A stretch of DNA of 64,000 nt, taken from NCBI RefSeq assembly GCF_047675955.1, contig NC_132911.1:69225133-69289132 (forward strand), in the 5' to 3' direction. This stretch comes from Chlorocebus sabaeus (lineage: Eukaryota; Chordata; Mammalia; Primates; Cercopithecidae). The translations under genes and the position numbers were made by a program. Every line of letters starts with the position of its first letter. Within the stretch, counting starts at the first letter, position 1. The notes beneath the pieces are model-generated. The model saw only the letters and a list, made by a program, of their open reading frames with translations, searched no databases and was not told the DNA's origin. Shown piece by piece: positions 24,251-35,946 of this stretch.

Positions 24251-24950
24251 TTATTACCACTTCCTCCTTCATTTCTTATTGTGAAAGGATCATGCTTTAT
24301 TGAGTTTTATTGAGCGCACAAAGTAGATGAACCCTGAGTATTACATGTTTCCCACCATGCAGCTGCTTAAAAAGTGTTCTTGGGTTCTCAAGGACTGTTT
24401 TCTTCTTTTTGTGTTGCTGAATCTTTTTGAAGATACAGTGTCTCTGTGTGTATATGTGCCCATGTGTGAGTACATGTGTTAGCACATGTGCTTAGCAGGT
24501 GTCGTTTGGTTTTCAATGATAGGAACACTATCTTGGTCTGATATTACCTTTGAAGAGGGTGAGTTTCTCTTCAATTGCCTTATTCAGCGTGGTGGAATGC
24601 TATTGAAATCCTTCTCTCAAGCTCAAGCTGGAAGGCAGTTCGAGGTACATTTCCACCATCAGTTCAGTAATCTAGCAATTTGAGATCAGTGGGGACAGGA
24701 AACATGTAAATGAACCTTGTAGAGAGGTTTTCACTTTCTACCTTTTGTATGTTTAGTGTAGCAGCTGCACCAGACACATGGATCATCTTTCTATTTGATA
24801 TATTTCTTTGGTGGGAAGAGCAGGCTTTACCAAGCCACATAGTTGAACTTCATTGTTCCTTTCCTTAGTATTCCTGACTACCACTCCTAACAGCCACCTC
24901 ACTGACTTTCTGCTTGTATATTTGTTATAGCTTAGTATTTCCCCCATGAT
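24251..24950. other. Anonymous non-coding DNA
   Basis: No recognised repeat. Frames of 62-65 codons have no features. A TG-rich patch lies near 24440-24490. Confidence 0.5.
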
Positions 24951-24954
24951 ACTG

Positions 24955-25112
24955 GGCTCTTTGCCTTGGGCAAGTTACTTCACCTCTCGGTGTTAAAATA
25001 ATAGTAACTACCTCATAAGGTTGTTGCAAGAATTAAATGATTTAATACATTCAAGGCTCTTAGAACCATGTCTGACCTGCAGCACATATTCAGTAAGGAT
25101 TATCTGAATGGG
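24955..25112 (+). mobile_element. MIR SINE, sense
   Basis: 'gccttgggcaagttacttcacctctcgg', 'actacctcataaggttgttgcaagaattaaatga', then 'cttagaaccatgtctgacctgcagcacatattcagtaagg': one of the clearest MIR matches in the window. Confidence 0.85.
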
Positions 25113-25210
25113 AGCCTAGCTTTCTACCCTTCCCAACTGCAACAAGGCACCCAAGTCCCCTGCTGAAGGCTGAGTGAGAAGCCAGAATAGTCATCTCCAT
25201 CATGTGGTAA

Positions 25211-25266
25211 CAAGCTCCCCCTGCCCCCGCCATGATGTCAAGCTCCCCCTGCCCCTGCCATGATGT
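25211..25266 (+). repeat. Two-copy 28-bp tandem duplication
   Basis: The unit 'caagctccccctgccccc...' occurs at 25211-25238 and 25239-25266 with one mismatch, within the L1M 5' region. Confidence 0.9.
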
Positions 25267-25865
25267 TGGTAGAGACCATGTAGGGAGCCCGGACTTCGCT
25301 CTCAGCCAGGAGTATGAGGCACTGTGGTGGTGTCAGTGTTGGCCATGTGGAAAGCAGTGATGAAGTACTCTTACCCATACCTGCCAAAGAGATATCACTG
25401 CAGACCTAGTAGGACCAGAACTCTTATTTCCCCCTAAAAAGAAGGAGGAGCCTATACCCTTGGGTTTCAATCAACTGAGTAAAAACCTGGACTTTTAGCC
25501 CCACATTGCAGTCATGAGGCAGTGCCCCAACCTCCCTGGCCAAAGTGGTGATGGAAGAAGCAATTTGAAATAGAGAATTTAAATAAGATCCAGATCTTCA
25601 TAACATAATGCACCAAATGTTTACTTTTCAATTGAAAACTCCCTAGCATACAAAGAACAAGGAAGAACTCAAACTGCATGAAAAAAGAAATCAATAGATG
25701 CCTATACAAGATGACAAAGATGTTAGAATTATCTGACAAATATTTTAAAGCAGCCATCATAAACATGTTTTATTGAACAATTAAAATCATGCTTGAAACA
25801 AGCAAAAAAGCAGAAAGTCTCGGCAAAGAGCTTGAGAGTCTCACTAAAGAAATAATAGATATGAA

Positions 25866-25990
25866 ATTTGGAGACTGAGGCAGGACAACTGCTTGAACCC
25901 GGCAGGCAGAGGTTGCAGTGAGCAGAGATCATGCCATTGCACTCCAGCCTGGGCTCAGAGCGAGACTCTGTCTCATTAAAAAAAAAAAAA
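25866..25990 (+). mobile_element. Alu right-arm fragment
   Basis: Starts at 'tttggagactgaggcagg' and continues 'gcttgaacccggcaggcagagg...cactccagcctgggctc' to an A-tail at 25978-25990. It is a 5'-truncated insertion of about 125 bp inside L1M ORF1 sequence. Confidence 0.85.
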
Positions 25991-28045
25991 CAAAGAAAGA
26001 AAGAGAAATAAAAATCATAGTGGATAGATGCAAGAGCAGAATGGAGAAGACAAACAGAAAATATTAGCGAACTGAAATATAGAACAAGAATAATACTCCA
26101 TCTAAAAAAGAGAAATAGACTGAAAAAAAATGAAGAGAAACCAGTGGGACTATAACAAAAGATCTAACACTCTATTAATTGAAGTCCTAGAAAGAGCAGA
26201 GAAAGAGGGCAGACTGAAAAAGTACTCGAAGATGTAATGGGTGAAATCTTCCAAACTGGCAAAAATGTAAACTGAAAGATTCAAGAAGGTGAAAAAACTC
26301 CAAGCAGGATGAAGCCCAAAATCCACAACTACACACATCATAGTCAAACATCTGAAAACTAAGGTCTAAGAAAAACACCTTGAAAGTACCAAGATCGAAG
26401 TGATACCTTGCCTGCCAGAGAGCAGCAATTCAAAATTTATCATAAAAAAACATGGAGAACAGAAGAAAATGGCACAACACTTTTCAAGTCCTAAAAGAAA
26501 TGGGTTGTCAACACCCAATCCTATGTTCAGAGATAGTAACCCTCAGAAATGAGGAGAAATCAAGACATTATCAGACGAAGAAAAACTAAGATAATTTGTC
26601 CCTAGGAGACCTACCTTAAAACTAGAAAGAAGGTTCCCTAAACATGAAATTAATGATAAGCAAGAAATCTTGAAACATACAAAAAAATAAAAATATAGAC
26701 ATATATGGTACACTTGCCTTCTCTTCTTAAGTCTTCTGAATTATGTTTGACAGTTAAAGCAAGAATTATAACACTGTCTGATGTGGTTATAAATGTGTGT
26801 AGAAGAAATATTTAAAGCAGTTATATTCTGAATGAGGAAGGATAAAGTTACAAGAAAGTAAGGTTTCTATACTTTACTAAAACTATTAATAGTAAAATGA
26901 GGACACCATTAGCATGTGAAATTATGCATATATAATGTAATATATAGAGCAACCACTAAAAGAACTATGCAAGTAGATACACCCAAAAACACTATAGATG
27001 AATACAGATAAAATTCCAAAAAAATGTTTAAGTAATCTAATGAGAAAGTAGGAAAAAAAGAGAAATAAAAAACAGAGACAAAAAACTGAAAAGAGTTGGC
27101 AGATAAATCTTAACACATCAATGTTCACATTCAGTGTAAATTATGTAAATACACCAATTAAAAGAAAAAATATTGCTAGTGTGGCTTAAAAACATGACCC
27201 AGATATATGCTATCTACCAGGAATCCACTTTGAAAAGATCAGTAAAATCGACACATATATAGCAACACTAACAAAGAAAAAAAGAGAGAAGACCCAGATG
27301 TAGCAATGTACCATATGTACCAATGTTAGAAACAAAACATGGCTATTAGTCAGAATGTCCAGATATCAAAAGGATTATAAGGAAAAATTATGCACAACTC
27401 TAAACACATAAATTTGCCAACTTAGATGAAATGAACCAATTCCTATTAAAATATAAACTACCACCACTCATCTCATTTGAAATTGATCACTTTAATAGCC
27501 CTATAATTATTCAGAAAAATAAATGAATTCAAAATTTCCCACAGAAGAATCCAGATGCAGATGTTTTTACAGGAAAATTCTACCAAAATTTTATTTATTG
27601 TTTACTTATTATTGTTTTTATTTTTTATTTGTTGTGGGTACATAGTAGGTATATATACTTATGGTTTACATGAGACATTTTGATAAAGGCATGGAATACA
27701 TAATAATCACATCAAGGTAAGTAAAGTATCCATCCACTCAAGCATTTATCATTTGTGTTACAAACCAATTTTACTATCCTAATTACTTTAAAATGTACAA
27801 TTAAATTGTTTTTGACTCTAGTCACACTGTTGTGTTAGTAAATACTAGGTCTTATTTATTCTTCCTATTTTTTGTACCCATTAACCATCCCCACTTCTAT
27901 CCCACACCACCCCAACTACCCTTCCCAGCCTCTGCTATCCATCCTTCTTCCCTCTGTCTCCGTGAGTTCAATTATTTTAAATTTTAGCTCCCACAAATAA
28001 GTGAAAACACTCAAAGTTTGTCTTCCTGTGCCTGGCCTATTTCAC

Positions 28046-28375
28046 TTATGGAATGACTTCCAGTTCTATCCTTGTTGTTGTAATTGACAGGATCTCATTC
28101 CTTTTTATGGCTGAATAGTACTCCATCATGTATATATACCACATTTTCTTTCTCCATTCAGTTAATGGACACTTAGTTTGCTTCCAAATCTTGGCTATTG
28201 TGAATAGTGCTGCAATAAATATGGGAGTGCAGATGTCTCTCCGATATACTGATTTCCTCTCTTTTGGGCATATACCTAGGAATGGGATTGCTGGACCATA
28301 TGGTAGCTCTGTTTTTAGTTTTCTGAGGAACTTCCAAACTGTTCTCCATAGTGACTGTACTAATTTACATTCCAA
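28046..28375 (-). pseudogene. Decayed L1 ORF2 C-terminal segment
   Basis: A 109-codon frame whose translation carries the hallmark order 'FIAALFTIAKIW' and 'YIYMMEYYSAIKRNEI', which belongs to the last 100 or so residues of L1 ORF2p. Upstream and downstream continuations are interrupted by stops and frameshifts. Confidence 0.85.
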
Positions 28376-29298
28376 CCAAAAGTGTATGAGGGTTCCCTTT
28401 TCTCCACATCCTTGCCAGCGTTTATTATTGCCTGTCTTTTTGATAAAAAGCCATTTTAACTGGGGTGAGATGATATATCATTGTAGTTTTTGATTTGCAT
28501 TTCTCTGATGATCCATGATGTTGAGCACCTTTTCATATACCTGTTTTCCATTTGTATGTCTTCTTTTGAGAAATGTCTTTCAGGTCTTTTGCTAGTTTTT
28601 TAATCAGATTATTAGATTTTTTTTTCCCTATAGAGTTGTTTGAGCTCCTTATATCCTCCAGTTATTAATCCCTTGTCAGATGGATAGATTGCAAATATTT
28701 TTTCCCATTCTCTGGATTGTCTTTTCACTTTGTTGATTGTTTTCTTTGCTGTGCAGAAGCTGTTTAACCTGATGTGATCCTATTTTCCTATTTGTACGTT
28801 TCTTTCTTTGGTTGCCTATGCTTGTAGGGTATTACTCAAGAAAGCTTTGCCCAGTTCAGTGTCCTAGAGAGTTTCCTTAATGTGTTCTGGTAGTAGTCTT
28901 ATAATTTGAGGGCTTAGATTTAAGTATTTAATCAATTTTGATTTCGTTTTTGTAAATGGTGAGAGACAGTGGTCTAGTTTCGTTCTTCTGCATGTGAATA
29001 TCCTATTTTCCCAGCACCATTGATTAAAGAGACTATCCTTTCCCCAATGTATGTTCGCACCTTTGTCAAAAGTTACTTCACTGTAGGTGTATACATTTAT
29101 TTCTGGATTTTCTATTCTTTTCCACTGGTCTATGTGTCTGTTTTTATGCCAGTACTATGCCATTCTGGTTACTATCGCTCTGTAATTTAATTTTTTAAAA
29201 TAATTTAAAGTCAGGAAATGTAGATTCCTCTAGTTTTCTTCTTCTCCCTTAGGACAGATTTGGCTATTAGTGGTCTTTTGTTGTTTCACATACATTTT

Positions 29299-29307
29299 AG
29301 GATTTTT

Positions 29308-29340
<33 letters not shown>

Positions 29341-29623
29341 AGACAGAGTCTCGCTCTGTCGCCCAGGCTGGAGTGCAGTGGCGCAATCTCGGCTCACTGC
29401 AAGCTCCGCCTCCCGGGTTCACGCCATTCTCCTGCCTCAGCCTCCCGAGTAGCTGGGACTACAGGCGCCCACCACTGCGCCCAGCTACTTTTTTTCTATT
29501 TTTTAGTAGAGACGGGGTTTCACCATGGTCTCGATCTCCTGACCTTGTTATCCGCCCACCTCGGCCTCCCAAAGTGCTGGGATTACAGGCGTGAGCCACC
29601 GCGCCCGGCCCAGGATTTTTTCT
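29299..29623 (-). mobile_element. AluYd-type Alu with 12-bp deletion
   Basis: A full antisense AluY with 29 uninterrupted T (29311-29339) and little divergence ('gcaagctccgcctcccggg', 'ccaccgcgcccggcc'). In sense orientation 'gagaccat' is followed directly by 'ggtgaaacc': the 12 bases normally between them (consensus about 87-98) are absent, the diagnostic deletion of the AluYd lineage. The TSD AGGATTTTTTCT is at 29299-29310 and 29612-29623. It is inserted in the nested L1 ORF2. Plus-strand frames of 73-124 codons here are Alu reversals. Confidence 0.92.
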
Positions 29624-30207
29624 ATTTCTGTTAAGAATGTCATTGGAATTTTGATTGGGATTGCATAGCTTTGGGTAGTATAAACATTGTAGCAATATTG
29701 ATTCATCCAATTCATGAACATGGAATATTTTTTCCATTTTTTTGGTGTCCTTTTCAATTTTTTTCATCAGTGTTTTATAGGTTTCATTATAGAGATCTTT
29801 CATGTCCTTGGTTAAGTTAATTCTTAGCTGTTTAATTTTATTTGTGGCTATTGTAAATGGGATTATGTATTTAATTTTCTTCTTCAGATTGCTCACTGTT
29901 GGCATAGAGAAATGCTACTGATTTTGGTATGTTGATTTTGTATCGAGAAACTTTGCTGAATTTGTTTTTCAGTTCTAATAGTTTTTTGGTGAGTTATTAG
30001 GTTTTTCTTATAAGAGCACATCATCTGCAAACAAGAATAATTTGACTTCTTCCATTCCAATTTGGATGCCCTTTATTTATTCCTCTTGTCTGATTCTCTA
30101 GCTAAAACTTCCTATACTATGTGGAATAACAGTGACAAAAGTGGGCATCCTTGTCATGTTCCAGATCTTAGGGGAAAGGCTTTCAGTTTTTCCCCATTCA
30201 GTATTAT

Positions 30208-30522
30208 TCAAGCTATGTGTCTGTCAAATATGGCTTTTATTGTGTTGAGGTACATTCCTTCTATACCCAGTTTTACAAGGATTTTTATCATAAAGTGATG
30301 TTGAATTTTATCAAATGCTTTCTTCAGTATCAATTGAAAGATCATATGGTTTTTATCCTTCATTCTATTGATATGATGTATCACATTAATTGATTGGCCT
30401 GTATTGAACCTTCCTTGCATTCCAGGGATAAATACCACTTGGTCATGATGAATGATCTTTTTAACATTTTGTTGAATTTGGTTTGCTAGTATTTTGCTGA
30501 AGATTTTTGCACTAATATTCAT
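30208..30522 (-). pseudogene. Decayed L1 ORF2 reverse transcriptase segment
   Basis: A 104-codon frame with 'KIIHHDQVVFIPGMQG' and 'KKAFDKIQHHFMIK', the region of RT motifs around the first catalytic Asp. The Asp-containing position has been altered, and the frame is closed on both sides. Confidence 0.85.
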
Positions 30523-30956
30523 CAGTGATATTGGCTTGTAGTTGTTGTTGTTTTGATGTGTCTTTGTCTGGTTTTGATATCAGGGTAATACTGGCCTTGT
30601 AAGATGAATTTGAGAGTATTCCCTCCTCCTCTATTTTGTGGAATAATATGAGTAAGATTGGTATTAGTTCTTTAAATGTTTAGTATAATTCAGCAGTGAA
30701 GCCATCAGGTCCCAGGCTTTTCTTTGCTGGAAGACTTTTTATTATGGCTTCAATTCCATTACTTCTCATTGATCTGTTTAGGTTTTGAATTTCTTCATGG
30801 TTCAGTCTTGGTTGGTTGTATGTGTCTAGGAATTTGTTCATTTCTTCTAAGTTTTCCAACTTATTGTCATGTAGTTGCTCATAGTAGGAATTGATGATCC
30901 TCTGAATTTCTTCAGTGTCAGTTATAATGTCTTCTTTTTCATCTCTGATTTTATTT

Positions 30957-31290
30957 GTGTTTTTTGTTTTGTTTTGTTTTTGTTTTTGGTTTTGGTTTTA
31001 GTTTTTTTTTGAGATAGAGTCTTGCTCTGTCACCCAGGCTGGAGTACAGTGGTATGATCTCAACTCACTGCAACCTCAGCCTCCTGGGTTCAAGTGATTA
31101 TCCTGCCTCAGCCTCCTGAGTGTCTGAGATTATATGTGTGCACCACCACACCCAGCTAATTTTTGTAGTTTTAGCAGAGATGGGGTTTCACCATGTTGGT
31201 CAGACTGGTCTCGAACTCCTGACCTCATGATCTGCCCACCTTGGCCTCCCAAAGTGCCGGGATTACAAGTGTGAGCCACTGTGCCCAGCC
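30957..31290 (-). mobile_element. AluS element, antisense, with (TTTTG)n tail
   Basis: Antisense Alu body 31002-31290 ('gagatagagtcttgctctgtc' to 'gtgagccactgtgcccagcc'), preceded by a T/G-rich tail ('ttttgttttgttttg') from 30957. Substitutions are more numerous than in the AluYd 1.4 kb away. It interrupts the nested L1 between its reverse transcriptase and endonuclease coding regions. Confidence 0.88.
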
Positions 31291-31762
31291 ATCTTCTTTG
31301 TATTTAGTCTGGCTAAAGGTTTGTCAATTTTTTTTGTCTTTTCAAAGACCCACATTTTCGTTTTGTTAATTTTTGTATATTTTTCTTCATTTCAAATTTA
31401 TTTATTTATATTCTGATCTTTATTATTTATTTTTTTCTGCTAATTTGGGGTTTGATTAACTCGTTATTTTCTCTTTCTCTAAGATGCATTGTTTGGTTGT
31501 TTATTTGAAGTTTTTCTTCTTTTCTGATGTAAGCACTTATAAACTTTTATCTTAGTATTACTTTCACTACATCCCATAGGTTTTGGCATATTGTGTTACC
31601 ATTATTATTTGTTTCAAGAAATTTTTCCATTTTATTCTTAATTTCTTCATTGGTCATTTTGAAGCATATTGGTTAATTGCCATGTGTTTGCATAGTTTCC
31701 AAAATTACTATTGCTATTGATTTCTAGTTTTAGTCCACTGTGGTCAGAGAGGAAGCTTGGAA

Positions 31763-31972
31763 TTATTTCAGTTTTTTGAATGTTTTAAGATTTGTTTTGT
31801 GACCTAACATACGGTCTATCTTTGAGAATGATCCATGTGCTGAGGAAAAGAATGTGTATTCTGCAGCCATTGGATGAAATATTGTGTAAATATCTATTAG
31901 ATCCAATTGCTCTATGTGCAGATTAAATCTAATGTTTCTTTGTTGATATTTTTGTCTAGGAGATTTGTTCAA
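31763..31972 (-). pseudogene. Decayed L1 ORF2 endonuclease segment
   Basis: A 69-codon frame with 'QLDLIDIYTIFHPMAAEYTFFS' and 'SKIDRMLGHK', from the second half of the L1 apurinic/apyrimidinic-like endonuclease. The conserved Asp of 'SKID' is present. Flanking frames are broken. Confidence 0.8.
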
Positions 31973-32346
31973 TGCTGTAAAGTCAGGTGTTCAAGTCTCC
32001 AGCTATTATCGTATTGGGGCCTATCTCTTTCTTTAGCTCTAAAAATATTTGCTTTGTATATACAGGTGCTCCAGTGTTGGGTGCATATATATTTATAATT
32101 GTCATATCGTCTTGATGAATTGACCCCTATAGTAACCTTCTTTGTCTCTCCTTGTAGTTTTTGACTTGAAATCTATTTTGTCTCATATAAGTATGGCTAC
32201 TCCTGCTCTTTTTTGGTTTCCATTAGCATGGAATATTGTTTTTTCATCTTTTTATTTTCAGTCTATGTGTTTCTTCATAGGTGAAGTGTGTTTCTTGTAG
32301 GTAACATGTCACTGGGTCTTGGTTGGTTGGGTGGGTGGTTGATTGA

Positions 32347-32368
32347 TTTTTTTTTTTTTTTTTTTTTT
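32347..32368. repeat. T22 homopolymer inside L1
   Basis: Twenty-two T next to 'ggttggttgggtgggtggttgattgat', near the ORF2 start of the nested L1. It looks like a slippage expansion rather than an insertion tail. Confidence 0.8.
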
Positions 32369-33899
32369 GCCATTAAGCCACTCTGTCTTTTGATTGGAGT
32401 GTTTAGTCTGTCTACATTCAGTGCTATCATTGATAAGTAAGCACTTCCTCCTGCCATTTTATTACTTGTTTTCTGGTTGTTTTGTGGTGTTCTCTTCCTT
32501 CTTCCCTTCCTGTCTCTTTTTAGTGAGGTGATTTTCTCAAGTAGCATAATTTAATTTCTTGCTTTTCATTTTTTGTGTATATGTTGTATGCATTTTGATT
32601 TGAGGTTTTCATGAGGCTTGAGGCTTGCACATACTATCAAATAACCTATTATTTTAAGCTGATAGCAACTTAACATTTCGAGCGTAAATAAATGAACAAG
32701 TAAAAAAAAAAAAACTAATAAAAACTCTACACTTTAACTTGGTCCCACCACTTTCTAATGTTTTGTTGTTTCTATTTATCTTATTATACTGTCTATATCT
32801 TGAAAAGTTCTAGTTAATATTTTTGATTGGTTCAACTTTTAGTCTTTCTACTGAAGATAAGAGGAGTTTGCACACCACAGTTACAGTGTTATAATATTCT
32901 GTGTCTTTCTGTGTATTTACAATTATCAGGGCGTTTTGCACCTTCAGCTTATTTCTTACTGCTCATTACATTGTTTTCTTTCCGATCAAAGTAATCCCTT
33001 TAGCATTTCATATACGACAAATATGTCGATGAAATCACCAGTTTTGTTTTTCTGGGAAAGTCTTTATTTCCTATTCATGCTTGAATCATGTTTTCACCAG
33101 ATATGCTATTCTAGGGCAAAAGGATTTTTTTTTCCCCTCAGCACTTTAAATATGTCATGCCATTCTCCTGGTCTCTAAGGCTTCCACTGAAAAGTCTGCT
33201 GCCTGACATATTGGAGCTCCATTGTATGTCATCTATTTCTTTTATCTTGTGGATTTTAGGATCCTTTCTTTTTTCTTGACTTTTTGGAGTTTGATTATTA
33301 AATGCCTTGAGATACACTTCTTTGCGTTAAATCTGCTTGGTTTTCTATAACCTTCATGTACTTCGATATTGATATCTTTCTCTAGGTTTGGGAAGTTCTC
33401 TGATATCCCTTTGAATAAAATTTCTACCCCTACCTCTTTCTCTGTCTCCTCTTTAAGGCCAATAACTCTTAAATTTGCCTTTTTAAGGCTATTTTCTTGA
33501 TTCTATAAATGTGCTTCATTTGTTTTTGTCTTCTCTCACTATGTATTTTCAAACAGCCTGTCTTCAAGCTCACTAATTCTTTCTTCTGCCATTAAAAGAC
33601 TCTGATTTATTATTCAATATGTCAATTACATTTTTCAGCTCCACAATTTCCGTGTCTTTCTGTGTGGTTTAATTATTTCAATCTCTTTCTTAAATTATCT
33701 AATAGAATTCTGAACTCCTTCTCTGTGTTCTTGAATTTCTTTCAGTTTCCTCAACACAGCTATTTGAATGCTGTGTCTGAAATGTCACATGTCTCTTCCT
33801 CTCCAGAATTAGTCCAATGTGCCTTATTTAGTTCACTTGGTAAAGTCGTGTTTTCCTGGATGGTCTTGATGCTTGCGAATGTTCGCTAGTTTCTGGGCA

Positions 33900-35933
33900 T
33901 TGAAGAGTTAGGTATTCATTGTGGTCTTGGCAGTTTGGGCTTGTTCGTACTTAATCCTTCTTGAGAAGGCTTACCAGGTATTTGAAAGGACTTGGGTGTT
34001 ATAATCCAAACTGTATCTTCATTAGGGGGCCCCTAAGGCCAGGAACACTGCAGTTCTTGCAAATTTGTAGAGGTACAGCCTTGATGGTCTTGAATAAGAT
34101 CTGGAAGAATTCTCTGAATTACCAAGCCAAGACTCTTGTTCTCTTCCCTTACTTTCTCCCAAACAGAGCCTATCTCTCTGTTCTATGCTGACTGGAGTTG
34201 GAGGTGAGGTGACATAAGCACTACTGTGGCCAGTACCACTGGGACTCTGCTTGGTCAGATCTGAAGCCAGCAGATTACTGAGTCCCACCCAAGCCCTGCT
34301 GTAACCACTACCTGGCTATCACCTGTGTTTGCTCAAGGCTCTGGGCCTGTATAATCAGCGGGTGGCAAAGCCAGCCAGACTTGTGTCCTTCCCTTCAGGA
34401 TGGTGAGTTCTGCCTGCCCTAGCAGATTCAGAGGCGCCATCTGGGAGTAAGGGACTAAAATTTAAAACCTTAGAAGTCTACCTGGGGTTCTATTGTACTA
34501 TAGCTAAGCTGTCACTCAAACCATGAAATGCAGTCCTTCTTACTCTTCCTTCTCCTTTCCAAAGGCAGAGGAGTTTCACCCAATAGTCACCATCACCACA
34601 GGTCCATGTAGAGTACGGCCAAGCAACCGCCAATATTCCCTTAAAGTCCAAGAGCTCTTCATTCAGTTTGTGGTGAATGCTTCCATGACTAGGGCTCATG
34701 CTTCAGGGCAGTAGACTCCCCTCTGGTCCAGGTCAGGTCCAGGAATCCCATCTGGGAGCCAGGGCCTGGAATCGGGAGCCCCAAGAGCCTGCTTGATGCT
34801 CTACCCCACTGTGGCCAAGCTAGTACCTAAGGTGCAAGACAAAGTCTCCTTTACTTTTCCCTCTGCTTTTCTCAAGCAGAAAGCGACTCTCATATCCACC
34901 ACAGCTGAGAATGTTTTGAGTCTCACCTAAAGCCAACTTTAGGTCACACCCAAGGCCCATGGCATACTGCCTGGGTATCACTGCTGTTTATTCTCTGATT
35001 TACTAGGGCCTAAGGGCTCTCTAGGCAGCAGGTAATGAATTCTGTCAGGACTGGGTCCTTCTTTTGAAGGCAATGGGTTCCCTTCTGGTCCAGGATATGT
35101 CTAGAAATATCATCTGAGAACTAGGGCTTAGAAAGGGAACCTCATGACTCTATCCTGCTGTGGCTGAGCTGGTATCCAAAATGCAAACCAAAGTCCTATT
35201 TACTCTTCCGTCTCCTCTCCTTAACTGGAAGAAATGGGTCTCCTTTAGAGCTATGAGCTGTGCAGTCTGGGGTTGGCGGGGCAGGGGGTAGGGGTGGTGG
35301 TGGTACGGCACAAGTACTCTCTTAGCTGCCCCAGCTGTGAATAGGGCACATGCCTCTGAAGTCCACTGGCTGTGAGCCTTGTTCAGCACTAGGACTCATC
35401 TATGAGTTGCAGTCCTTGTGGCCCAGATTGCTCTTCAAGCTCATTTAGTGCCCCAGAGTCCTTTAGCCCATGGTGATATGGGTGGCTGGAACTCAAGTTT
35501 TGACCACCGGGATGGGTGATTCCCTTCTGGCTAGGGCTGGTTTAAATGCTCCCTGTATAGGCAGACATCAGCTATGTTCATCCTGGTTTTGCTTTCTGCT
35601 GTAACAGGGCAGCACTGAGTTCAATGCAACATCTCACAATCCCTGTGCTCTCCCTCTCCCAAGAGCACAGATTATCTCTCTGTATCACACAGCTGCTGCC
35701 AGGGGTTAGGGGAGAAGTCATTGGTGATTCAAGACCGTCTTTCCTACCCTCTTCCAGTACCTCTTTCTGTGATGTGAAGTTAAAACCAGGTACTGTTAAG
35801 TGCTCACCTGATTTTTGGTTCTTATGAAGGTGATTTTTTTCTGCATAGATAGTTGTTAAATTGGTATCCTTCGGCGGGGGTTGAGGGGTGCAGGCACAGT
35901 GAAGCCTTCCTTTTGGCCATCTTGCTCTATCCG
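33900..35933 (-). promoter_or_regulatory. 5'UTR of the nested L1 with diverged internal repeats
   Basis: About 2 kb, clearly GC-richer than the rest of the element. A pyrimidine-rich anchor ('tactcttccttctcctttcc' and relatives) recurs near 34145, 34540, 34851, 35198 and 35640. The last lines carry 'ccttttggccatcttgctct', a YY1-like start motif in antisense. L1 5'UTRs hold internal pol II promoters; this one is old and probably inactive. Confidence 0.65.
35269..35294 (+). repeat. G-quadruplex-capable G tract
   Basis: Four runs of at least four G with short loops on the plus strand, within the antisense L1 5'UTR. It fits the usual G4 motif. Confidence 0.75.
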
Positions 35934-35946
35934 TCTACCAAAATTT

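Larger units (their letters stand above)
25120..27578 (+). mobile_element. Old L1M element, 5' half (5'UTR, ORF1, start of ORF2)
   Basis: The 5'UTR-like start ('ccttatttccccctaaaaag'-type, 'acctggacttttagccccacattgcagtcatgagg') is followed by a coiled-coil ORF1 trace (about 25.55-26.4 kb) and the ORF1 C-terminal trace at 26.4-26.65 kb. An ORF2 trace continues to 27578, where the reading breaks at the TSD of a younger L1 and resumes at 35947. All frames are broken. An Alu fragment sits inside at 25866-25990. Confidence 0.7.
27579..35946 (-). mobile_element. Full-length pre-L1PA LINE-1 (L1PB/L1MA age class), nested
   Basis: Minus-strand L1 from its 3' end at about 27592 to its 5' end at about 35933, flanked by a perfect 13-bp TSD, TCTACCAAAATTT (27579-27591 and 35934-35946). 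Minus-strand pieces show the ORF2 C-terminus (28046-28375), the reverse transcriptase region (30208-30522), the endonuclease region (31763-31972) and the ORF2 start (about 32.45 kb). ORF1 lies at roughly 32.9-33.8 kb, and a long, GC-richer 5'UTR (about 33.9-35.93 kb) ends at 'caagatggcc' on the minus strand. All frames are broken. An AluYd and an AluS lie within it, so net length is about 7.7 kb. Confidence 0.88.

Noticed and set aside
29260..29634. 124-codon plus frame
   Set aside because: It is the reverse strand of the AluYd with its poly-T read as poly-Phe. Alu reversals regularly give such frames.
34000..35900. GC-richer stretch with many short frames considered as a host exon cluster or CpG island
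   Set aside because: It is explained as the 5'UTR of the nested L1. It ends at a YY1-like L1 start and an exact TSD.
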